Source: Nematostella vectensis
Taxonomy: Eukaryota > Cnidaria > Anthozoa > Actiniaria > Edwardsiidae
NCBI RefSeq assembly: GCF_932526225.1
Contig: NC_064045.1
Location: 3,916,498 to 3,980,497 of the forward strand
Reading direction: 5' to 3'
Length of the DNA stretch: 64,000 bases
In this document: positions 55,901-64,000 of the stretch, piece after piece
Layout: each line of letters begins with the position of its first letter
Position numbering within the stretch: the first letter of the stretch is position 1
Made by a program: the position numbers and the translations under genes
The notes under the pieces: model-generated
Databases searched by the model: none
Seen by the model: the letters and a program-made list of their open reading frames with translations, nothing else
Told to the model about the DNA's origin: nothing

Positions 55901-58794
55901 TCCCCATACACATTTCGCTATGTCCCTGTCCATACACTTCTCCTTGTGTCTCCATGCACATTAGACTTCCTAGTCACGCTAATACCCAAGTATTCCCTGA
56001 AGTGTTGGACATAGGAGAGCATGTTATTTGGAAGAACTGATTATGCCAAGGGCGAGTAATTGTTATGGGCTTTAAGTGTAATCATGTAAAAAAAGAATGT
56101 TCGCCTTACCTTAAAAGTTGTGTCTTCCGCATCCTTGTGCATAAACGCCACACGCAAAAACCAAACACGACCGCTGATCGGCTGAGCGGCAAACAATCCC
56201 ACTTGGATCGTAGTCCTTCTCGATTCCACCTCACAGGTTCCCTTTGAACTGCTCAGATTTGCAGGCTTTGGGGGCCGCATAGGAGGCCTTGGGGTAACCG
56301 CTTGTGTTACCTTCGACTCCCTCGAGGATTTATCAGGAATGAGCTCCTTGTTGGATATAACCCTCCTTGGTGGTAATTTCGGTGGTGTGCCACGGGGTGT
56401 GATACTTGGGCCTGTCATGTTCCCCTTTTGCCAGTTCTCGTAACAGCCCTTGATACTATTCCCGGAAAGAACATTGACGTATGTTGCTGGTGCCGCAGGT
56501 GTGGCATGCTCCCCGGGTAGATTCATATAAACGAAACATTTGGGTCGACGGACAGATTGTCTATCAGTGCCAGGGAAATCCCCTCCTTGACACTGACTCC
56601 AAGAAGGCGGGTCCATGAGCTTTGGAGATGGCCTATTACATACACTGGAGTTCTGGACGTTTTCCCGAATAGGCGTATTATCGTGAACAACACGATGATG
56701 TAAATCCACCTTGTTCGTTGAAGGGATAGGTAGCGGTTGACTGCAAGAAGACGGCTCGATGGGTCCTTGAGATTGCATATGGCCTGCAAATGACTTCTGG
56801 ACGTTCTCCCGAATAGGCGAATTATCAAAACCAGCGTGATGCTGAAGATCCAGGATGCTTGTTGTAGGTATGGGAAGGGGCTGACTCCAAGGGGGTTGCT
56901 CCATAGGTTTTTTAGATGGCCTATGATTTGTACCTGACTTCAGGACGTTCTCCCGAATTGGCGGACTATCAAGAACAACGTGATGATGAAAATCGACCCT
57001 ATTCGCGGTAGACGTAGGGAGGGGCTGGGGTTTGGAAGGGCGTGGTGGGAGATCAGGGGGTCTGTTTGAAAAGGGCACAGGGTACCTTGCCGGGATGGGG
57101 GGTACATTGTTAGAATCGTCGACCCTATCCCGGCCGTTACACGCACGCAAAGGGGCAGTATTGTTGTTCTTTTGTATACTCTCGTTTTCAGGAATTGAAG
57201 CAAAGTTACCCCTTGAGGGACTACCAATCGGTAAAACGTTTTCTTCTTTAAGCTCATTTTCTTTTGAGTACCACCCTCTTGCAACAACTCCATTACTCAG
57301 GTGGGGTCTCCCAAGGCTTGAGATCGACCCTACGACTTTTTGCATAGGCGAAGATGCCTCGGCATTTGATTTAGTTTCCGGGTTGCTTCTCCTCAGACAT
57401 GGCGAGCTGCTGCTTAAACCTTTCTGCTGCGGGATTTCTAGCCTATTTATTACGTTATCCAAAAGGTAATCGTCCGGTGAATACGGCTCGGATAACGCCC
57501 TGCTTCGAGTTTTCTTTCTTTTTACACACTTCCCTCGGTTGGACGAAACACAGTTTTCCGTAACCAGTTTGATTGCATTTTCGTCACGGGATGAAGGCGC
57601 TAGCAGAGAAACACACGATTTAGAGAATCCTTTCTTTGAAATCAATTCCCTATGACTTTCGTGGTCAGAAAGTTCTGGGAAATACTCCGACGATAAGGAA
57701 CAGGAGGATGACGACGAGAGAAAGGATAGTGGAAGCGATGAAGGCGACAAGCCAGAAAACCTTGCACCAGGTGATGATAACCTATTTATTTTACATCGGA
57801 TTTGATTCTCAGGTGTTGAAGAGGCTGAAGACAATGAGGAGTATGAGCCAGAAGGCCGTACTCCATTGGGAACAGGAACATGTTTCCCGACGATGTAATG
57901 AACAATCTTATTGTAAACCTCCTCAGCGTATTGCTCCCGGCACCAGAGGAAGACCTCGCCCTCGCTGGGGTTTTCGAGGTTGTACACGAAGATGCCGTGC
58001 TTGATGAGCTTGAACTGCTGCAAGCTTTTGTAGTTCCACTCGTGGAGCCATTTGATACTGGACATCTTGGTGGAAGACAGGCAGAGCTTGTCCGTAAACA
58101 CGTGCAGCATCGCGGAGCCTCTTGGGATATGCCGCGCAGATTCCACGGAAACGTCGTAAGTCGCGACTAGAACAAGGATAATCAAAATGTTAGAAAATTA
58201 GATAGGATGTTTCGTTCTTAGTCGCGTCTTAGACAAACAACAATATAGCACCAGAAAATACGGTGTTGTGTTTTAGGTCGCGATTGGGTAAAATATCCAC
58301 ACAATGTAAAAAATACAATCATCGGCGGATGCAGTTTAACAAAATACCTGTACGGAAAAAGAACCGAACGAATTCCGAATGAAGCCGAGCCAACCCTTTA
58401 TCCGAAATCACAGACCGCGGACATTTCTAATAACGTATCCCAAGAGGTTTAGAGTCCCAGTAGGTATCTTACATCAATTTGCCAAAACTGCGATGTCCGA
58501 TTTTCGAGATACCCTCGAATAACAGCAAATAATTCAGGAAAATAGCAAACTTACCATTACAATATCTAAAAACCTTGTAGGTGACTATTTCAAGCGTCTC
58601 CACCTCTCCAGAGAAATACACACAGGAACCCCACGCATCTGGGCCAGCTGACAGTACAGCCAAACAATCAGATTTGCCGCCAGCACTGGATATCCAAATA
58701 GCTGAATGACTCGACGGCGTCAAGTGGAGAATCTCAGACTCTGGCACCTTGTTAAAGAGGTTGTATTTCGCTTGCCGTTTGATCTCAAGGTTAC
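52954..58794 (-). CDS. DOK/IRS-PTB-like, UPA-like and death-domain adaptor protein (5' end not found)
   Basis: Five minus-strand exons traced by splice sites and phase: 58794-58555, 58166-56110, 54877-54746, 54141-53944, 53364-52954 (stop), giving at least 1011 residues. The first exon starts in mid-codon, so earlier exons lie further right; its product is not recognised. The next opens with YDVSVESA and contains AMLHVF, IKWLHEW and HGIFVYNLE...GEVFLWC, an IRS-type PTB fold as in DOK/FRS adaptors. A long Ser/Pro-rich tail follows, with PxxP sites (RPPDLPPRPSKP), YMNL (56521-56529) and YVNV (56470-56481), which match the pYxN consensus for GRB2-type SH2 domains. The end of this exon (TTIQVGL, VWFLRVAFMH) and the next two (VCEIEK, DWFVIEFHL) resemble a UPA domain; the last carries a death domain (DWRQLAGAL, VVLHRWEERG, MGRLDVVQDLG). 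UPA-death pairs occur in UNC5, PIDD and ankyrins. Probably cytoplasmic: no membrane segment seen. Confidence 0.8.
53692..53815. mobile_element. 124-bp MITE in the last intron of the death-domain gene
   Basis: Terminal inverted repeats CAGGCGCGTACCCAGG and its near-complement (CCTGTGTACGCGCCTG, one mismatch), flanked by 5-bp TAGGT duplications (53687-53691 and 53816-53820). The interior shares GCGCGT-ACCAGGATTGGCCGAGGGG with an insertion upstream of array gene copy 1 (about 7045-7100). Confidence 0.8.
54394..54612. repeat. Degenerate GAT/GGT trinucleotide microsatellite
   Basis: About 220 bp of GATGGTGGT-type repeats in an intron of the death-domain gene. The Met/Val and Ser/Pro ORFs on both strands are artefacts. 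Confidence 0.9.
54661..54719. repeat. CAA/TAA microsatellite
   Basis: (CAA)n passing into (TAA)n immediately downstream of the exon 54746-54877 donor site on the minus strand. Confidence 0.9.
55065..55960. repeat. 22-bp minisatellite in intron of death-domain gene (about 40 copies)
   Basis: Repeat CATCTCCCTGTGTCCCCATA plus CA, with 14- and 16-bp shortened units and CCACATA/CTTCATA variants. A 22-bp period without stops keeps nearly all frames open on both strands, giving several large false ORFs. It fills most of the intron between the PTB exon and the second UPA exon. Confidence 0.95.
56596..57027 (-). repeat. Three tandem 48-residue coding repeats in the adaptor tail
   Basis: Coding repeats at 57027-56884, 56883-56740 and 56739-56596, each 144 bp. 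Every unit begins QPLP, has a hydrophobic-Asp-HH segment, then PIRENV at the same place, and ends near a Trp/Cys-Ser. PIRENV is the best-conserved core and PLPIP is proline-rich. A repeated peptide ligand is likely; the partner is unknown. Confidence 0.85.
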
Positions 58795-58844
58795 CTGGGA
58801 GATTAAGAGCGGCCGTTATGACATGGGCCACCCAAAGAAGGGGG

Positions 58845-59642
58845 AAGGGGGGTGAGGAGAAGGGGAAAGAGGAGGAGGGGGAGGAGGAAGAGGAGGATTG
58901 AGGAGAAGAGGGGGTGAGGAGAAGGGGAAGGAGGAGAGGGGGAGGGGGATGAGGAGGATTGAGGAGAAGGGGGGATGAGGAGAAGGGGGAGGAGAAGGAG
59001 GGATGAGAAGAAGGGGGAGGAGGAGGATTGAGGAGAAGGGGGTGAGAAGAAGGGGGAGGAAAAGGGGGGGTGAGAAGAAGGGGAAGGAGGAGGATTGAGG
59101 AAAAGGGGGGGGTGAGGAGAAGGGGGGGAGAGGAGAAGGAGAAGGAGGAGGAGGATTGAGGAGAAGGGGGGTGATAAGAAGGGGGAGGAGGAGGATTGAG
59201 GAGAAGGGGGTGAGAAGAAGGGGGGGTGAGAAGAAGGGGAAGGAGGAGGATTGAGGAAAAGGGGGGGGGGGTGAGGAGAAGGGGGAGGAGGAGAAGGAGG
59301 AGGAGGAGGAGGATTGAGGAGAAGGGGGGTGATAAGAAGGGGGAGGAGGAGGATTGAGGAGAAGGGGGGGGGTGAGGAGAAGGGGGAGGAGGAGAAGGAG
59401 GAGGAGGATTGAGGAGAAGGGGGGTGATAAGAAGGGGAAGGAGGAGGATTGAGGAAAAGGGGGGGGGGTGAGGAGAAGGGGGAGGAGGAGAAGGAGGAGG
59501 AGGATTGAGGAGAAGGGGGGTGATAAGAAGGGGGAGGAGGAGGATTGAGGAGAAGGGGGGTGATAAGAAGGGGGAGGAGGAGGATTGAGGAGAAGGGGGT
59601 GAGAAGAAGGGGGAGAAGAAGGGGGAGAAGAAGGGGGGGGGG
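58845..59642. repeat. Purine-rich minisatellite upstream of the first traced adaptor exon
   Basis: About 800 bp of GGAGGAGGATTGAGGAGAAG followed by GGGGGTGATAAGAAGGGG, in units of roughly 40 bp with much length variation. On the minus strand it forms a long pyrimidine tract ending about 50 bp before the splice acceptor at 58795. Pro/Ser/Leu ORFs here are artefacts. Confidence 0.92.
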
Positions 59643-60184
59643 GTACATTGTAACCACCATCTATGGTTATACATTTTCATTACAAGTCCTCTCTAGTATT
59701 ATGAGCGCGGTCAATGTATTAGTTTCCTCGTGGGCAACTTTTTTATCAAAGGGACACTGGCACGCTTGTGCAAAAAAAAAAAAAAAAAAAAAAAATAGGC
59801 CAAAACGTATAACAGAACATAGAAACATCTACTTTATGCGCAGCAATAGATATTATATGGAAAAAGGAAACTATGCCTCACTTTAATGGGGGGGGGGGGG
59901 GCTGGGGTGCATGCACCCTACGCCCCTCCCCCACCCTTATAGGAACGCAACTTAAAACTAAAACATTTTTAATCAATTACCATACAGTATAAGCTCGATG
60001 TGAAAGGTTTTTAGCTGAATTCGTTGTTGCGAGGCCTCAGCCTAGCCGAAATCCTTGTCTCGTCTGGAAATAGTAGTCAATCAATCTTCTAAGCCAATCG
60101 ATGGCTTTCACTGTCGCGTCATAAACCATTTGACTGCATACAGCAAGGGAATTGATTGGTTGCGATGGCATAACACGCTATTCC
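59643..60184. other. Non-coding stretch with A24 run and G14 run
   Basis: Contains A24 (59772-59795) and a G run (about 59888-59901) followed by GGGGTGCATGCACCC. No convincing exon on either strand, including no clear upstream exon of the adaptor gene. Confidence 0.5.
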
Positions 60185-60736
60185 CAGGGCTTCTGGAACT
60201 ACGCGAAAAATACCTCAAAACTACGCGGGATTCTTTGATAAATTAAGCGGAAAATCAATTATTACGCGCTAAATTACGCGGGATTTTGCAATACATTTTT
60301 TAAAAAAAATTAAAATTTTGCGGGATTTTTTTTTATTGAATTACGCGCCAAATTACACGGAATATCAACTGTTACGCCCAAACTACATTTTTTATCGAAG
60401 GAAAGCACGAAATAACTTGAAAAAGGTTATTTTTTTTGCGCGAAAATATCTTTGGCGAGTTTTCATTGGCTCCTAGCCACCAGTCAATTAAAAATGGTAT
60501 TTTATTATTAGTCTTAGGCCTTCGTGGTTTAGCAAAGAACGCCTAATCATTTTATTTGTTTTCGAAATTCAGTTCGGAAAATCGCACTCTTTCGAAGAAT
60601 ATCTGTCTTTTTTTTACGAGAAATAGAGGTAAGAACCCTAAAAGATCACATCAGCTGTGCACTTCTATGTTTTGTCTTTCAAAATTTAGCCAAATTACAC
60701 GGGCTTCCGCACAAGCGCGTAATTCCAGAAGCCCTG
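60185..60736. mobile_element. 552-bp non-autonomous DNA transposon with 21-bp terminal inverted repeats
   Basis: Left end CAGGGCTTCTGGAACTACG and right end CGTAATTCCAGAAGCCCTG are complementary with one mismatch over 21 bp. TATTCC flanks both sides (60179-60184, 60737-60742), extendable to TATTCCCA if two terminal bases belong to the target. CAGGG ends suggest the hAT superfamily. The interior is AT-rich with repeated TTACGCG motifs and no transposase. Confidence 0.8.
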
Positions 60737-60984
60737 TATTCCCAACGAGAAATAGATTTGAATTCATGGCGGTCGCGCAACAACAAATTCGGTATAAATA
60801 TCTTATTTATCTGACAGTGTAAGTCAATAAGCCATGAAGCTTATTTTGGTTGTTCCTCGTACGTTTGACTAAACTAACTCAATCAACCGCAAATGCCCTT
60901 TCAAGTAATCGGCAATCACATATAACATTTTATTCTCAAGAGAGCTAAGCAATGCACTTGTGCACTGATTTGTATTCTTCTTAT

Positions 60985-61195
60985 ATTAGAGCGTCTAATT
61001 TTGAATTGAAACAGGGCCTTTTTGGAGCATTTTAAAGCTGAAAAAATTCCCAGTGAATCATCAGAAGAGAATTGCACAAATTATCAATAGCAATAATATT
61101 CAAGTTTGTTATTATAAGCACAATTTGATTCTGCATTTTAGAAAGCATCACGCTAGACGTTCTTGTAAAAATGTTCTTATGGAAAAAAAGAGTTT
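60985..61195 (+). mobile_element. Small non-autonomous repeat, copy 3 (diverged)
   Basis: Shares CAATAGCAATAATA, TGATTCTGCATT and CGTTCTTGTAAAAATGTTCTT landmarks with 52553-52899, in the same orientation, with more indels. Confidence 0.6.
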
Positions 61196-61359
61196 CATAG
61201 ACCGTCTGAAGCTCAAGCGCCTCTTAATGTGTACTCTTTACCAAAAAAGTAAAGAGGAAATTCATAGCTTTTTGTAGATGTGTAAGATACGAATATAAAT
61301 CAGACAAATAAATGTGACTGTCTATTGAGTCTATTGTGACTGTCTACTTCATCCTTTTT

Positions 61360-61690
61360 AAGGGGGAGGGGGTAAATATCCGAATGTCTCCTTATTAGCA
61401 TAACAGTGGACATAAAATTTTAAATCAACAAGGCGGAAGTAGTTAGCCCCTGATATAACCCAGAAAAAATTGAAATCGCTCTTTTCGCAGGAGAGTAAAA
61501 CTAGACTTGACTTCGTCGAGTTGACTCTGAGAATAATTTGACTGCATCGGTGTTTGGCATCGGTAACACACAGCAGGGGTGGATCCAGGTTTTTGAGTGA
61601 GTAGTTTCCACCGAAACACCAACGATAGGGGTGTTTGGGGGCATGCTCCCCCAAGAAAATTTGAAATTTCAAGCTCTATAAATGCCATTT
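61360..61690. repeat. Dispersed repeat with GGATCCAG and a GGGGGCATGCTCCCCC palindrome
   Basis: GGGGTGGATCCAGG near 61580 resembles the GGGGCGGATCCAGA in the array spacers. A 16-bp perfect palindrome lies at 61637-61652. Such blocks are common repeat signatures in invertebrate genomes; short ORFs are not credible. Confidence 0.45.
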
Positions 61691-61985
61691 TCTGCATTTT
61701 CAGAAAAGTTAATTACCCCAAAAAGAACAAAAAAACATGCTATCATTAAAGGCAAAAAAAGTTTTATTTTGTTGAAGGTGGTACATGGAACACCTTGCTC
61801 TACAAAAAATTTCTGGTATCCAAACCGGTGCCACTGGTCTATGTCCAATATAGCTGCCTACTAACTGTCTTTGAGCAGGAGAAGGAAAAATGGTACTTAT
61901 AGATGGCAAGCCTGTGGTTGTTCCTTGGTCCAGGAGTTTTCAAGATAATTAAAAAAAATCCAATATTAATATCATATGTCATATA
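61691..61985. other. AT-rich intergenic DNA
   Basis: No feature recognised. Confidence 0.4.
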
Positions 61986-61989
61986 CAAA

Positions 61990-62345
61990 AGATATGTACA
62001 AATTATAGACAATATAATTTGAATAAAAACTCCCCTTTTTCATCCTTGGGGACTGCAGTAACTGGAGCTCTGGAGAAAAATCCAACATTGTTATCATAGT
62101 TTAAAAGAGAGAAGTACTGAATGATTATAAAAAGAATATAATTTGAAAAAAACTCCCCTTTTTCATCCTTGGGAACTGCAGTAACTGGAGCTCTGGAGAA
62201 AAATACAACATTGTTATCAAGTTATAAAAATGAGAAGTACTTAATGATTATAAAATATATATATAATTTGGAAAATACTCCCCTTCTTTATCATTTGAAA
62301 CTGCAGCTTCTGGAGCCCAGGGAAATGTTTGTAAACCATTTGAGC
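61990..62345. repeat. Three tandem copies of a ~124-bp sequence beside the hAT pseudogene
   Basis: CATCCTTGGG(G/A)ACTGCAGTAAC occurs at about 62041 and 62164, with a diverged third copy (TTGAAACTGCAGCTTCTGGA) at about 62293. It lies downstream of the transposase stop and may be the subterminal repeat region of that transposon. Confidence 0.7.
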
Positions 62346-62538
62346 TTAACATGAAATCCCAGTGTCAATAGAAAAATTGAAATAATCACTAAATAAAAAA
62401 AAAACATCTAAAAATGACTTTTTAAGAAAGTTATACAGGCACCAGTTTGAGTTTCTGTAGCTGTTATCCATCAGTTTAAGGGTAAGACCCAGATGGAACA
62501 TAACTCACAAGCCCTCTAGAAACAGATGGTGCAAAAAT

Positions 62539-64000
62539 TTAAGTTAATATGTTTGCCATTCTCATTCTCCTAGGGTGCAATTGAGCAAATAAATCTATTA
62601 TTCTGTCCAGGTCTAAATCCATGTCTTTGTGGGTATACATTAGTGCCAGCCCATTCAATCTGTCCTCAGTCATTGTGCTTCTCAAATAGGTTTTAAGATT
62701 TCGAAGGGATGAAATGGATCTCTCACAAGAAGCAGATGAAATTGGAAGTGTGATCAGGATCTTTAACATGAAATAAATATTGACATATGCATGTTTGTCA
62801 ATATCCTCCAGTGTAGCCTTAAGAGTGTCTGGAATCACTTCTCCTCTGTTATCCCTCCCCTTCCATAATCTCTCCCATAATAAAAGCTCTGCCTGTAAAC
62901 CTATATAATTTGGCATGTCCTGTCTGTAATAGTAACAAAATTCTAAAACATTAGGCTTCCAGTCATCAGTAGCAATCAAAACAGAGGGTATGATCGAAAT
63001 ACCTTTGTAGCAGATAAATACATCATCCTTGAATCTAGAATCGAGCTGCTCGAGTACATGGTCTAGGAAAACTCTGGTCAGATTTATCTTGTAATAGTCT
63101 TCAGGGTTTGAAGCAGGAGCATTGGGTCTATGTGTCTGTCTCTGAGCTACCCTTGGCATATCTGGTTGTACATCTACTTGTCTTGCAATAGTCACTGCAT
63201 CCTGGTACAGTTCATGGTGTGTGGCATCAATGTCATTGCTCATTTCTGTGAGAACTGATATCAGAAGAGCAAGTTCTTCTTTAGCTTTCAGGATATCCAT
63301 AGCTTTACTTTGCAGCTTCACTGTAAGTGGCTTAGTTAGTGCCAAAATATGTCTGACAATAACAATAGCAACAATAAAGGAAAAGTTGATAGCATTAAGT
63401 AATGATTGGGCATCTTGTCTGCTGGTAGGATTCCAGTTGATATTTTCATGCTTGTGTCTGTTCATTGAGATATCTTCTAGTGTAGCTGTGACTGGATGGA
63501 GAAGCTCAACTATTCGGTCCATAGCATCTATCCTTTCAATCCATCGGGTGCGGCATACATTAATTAAAGCAGTGTGTTTTTTTTTCGTTTTTGTTTTTTT
63601 GCAAAAGTTCTATGATCTTGAATTCTAAATGTTCTTGTCGCTTGGAAGATCTGTCAAAAAATTCAAAAAGCTTTCGCACAACATCCATCATGTTTCTGAC
63701 ATTTGGTATTTGGCAGGTATTGGCAATACACAAATTCAGCTGGTGATTCATGCAATGGACAAAAATTGCCTTCTCATGTTCTGCTCTGATTAACGAGGAG
63801 GCTCCATTAAGTCGTCCAGCCATATTGCCAGCACCATCATAACATTGGCCACGACAGTCTTCCATCATCAATCCTTAGTCTACTACAGCTGCAGTTATAA
63901 GGTCTTTGATGGGCTCTCCTGTTGTTCCCTCCTTACAAATATAAAATCCAATAAATTCTTCTCTGAAGTTTTTGGTTGAGTCGAGAAATCTAATCACAAC
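62539..64000 (-). pseudogene. hAT-family transposase (ZMYM1/THAP12-like), decayed and partial
   Basis: From the right edge leftwards, one frame carries CRGQCYDGAGNMAG and HCMNHQLNLCIA, the RNase H-like core of hAT transposases that resembles domesticated ZMYM1/THAP12-type proteins. An in-frame TAA interrupts it just upstream (about 63876), and near 63575, next to an A-rich run, the frame shifts. The second frame (62539-63570, with CRTRWIERIDAM) continues to the C-terminal dimerisation domain (ISSASCERSISSLRNLKTYL, LNGLALMYTH) and a normal stop. The N-terminus lies outside the window. Two lesions make it non-functional as read. Confidence 0.85.

Noticed and set aside
55015-56040. Overlapping ORFs of 200-341 codons rich in His/Pro/Ser or Met/Gly/Trp
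   Set aside because: The 22-bp repeat is open in many frames on both strands; no start or splice context and it lies inside an intron.
58469-59680. 403-codon Pro/Ser-rich minus-strand ORF as a single exon
   Set aside because: Only 58555-58794 behaves as an exon; the rest is the purine-rich satellite upstream of the acceptor and intron sequence after the donor.
61358-61697. Minus-strand ORFs with Cys and Trp resembling a small protein
   Set aside because: They lie in a dispersed repeat with a GC palindrome; no start or splice support.

Overview
The window looks like nuclear DNA of an invertebrate animal. It has AT-rich GT-AG introns, a Ty3/Gypsy LTR retrotransposon, a CR1/jockey-like non-LTR reverse transcriptase, hAT-type sequences, several MITE-like elements and a docking/death-domain adaptor gene. 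A cnidarian such as a sea anemone or coral is my best guess; this is inference, because no species-specific marker was identified. I see no rRNA, tRNA or CRISPR.

Layout: 1-1276 is the 3' part of a non-LTR retrotransposon on the minus strand, cut at a poly(A) tract. 1361-1660 is one copy of a small repeat family that recurs near 52.6 and 61.0 kb. 1837-6673 is a complete LTR retrotransposon with two 249-bp LTRs in which I see no difference, a 5-bp target duplication and an apparent self-priming primer site, but with a broken pol.

6805-51534 is the main feature: a head-to-tail array of six units of 7.5-8.2 kb (the sixth truncated). Each unit carries one plus-strand, 13-exon gene for a coiled-coil protein of 257 residues that I do not recognise. 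I could trace every exon in every copy by GT-AG boundaries and phase. All six copies stay in frame; copy 3 has cleanly lost exon 3 (22 codons). The C-terminal part carries TQT motifs of the kind bound by dynein light chain LC8. Units also contain three minisatellites whose copy number changes between units (38 bp in intron 4, 21 bp in a 3'UTR intron, 39 bp in the spacer), paired CACGTG boxes in intron 1, paired TGACGTCA sites in the spacer, a fold-back sequence, and a minus-strand ORF with two CxxC pairs. Just outside the array the TGACGTCA spacer motif is expanded into seven sites spaced exactly 22 bp.

52954-58794 (minus) is the 3' part of a second gene. Its five traced exons encode an unrecognised N-terminal segment, an IRS/DOK-type PTB-like domain, a long proline-rich tail with three 48-residue repeats and YxN motifs, a UPA-like domain and a C-terminal death domain. 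This suggests an adaptor linking phosphotyrosine signalling to death-domain assembly. Its introns hold a 22-bp minisatellite, GAT and CAA/TAA microsatellites, a MITE and a purine-rich satellite. 59.6-62.5 kb is repeat-rich non-coding DNA, including a 552-bp element with 21-bp terminal inverted repeats. 62539 to the right edge is a decayed hAT-family transposase on the minus strand.
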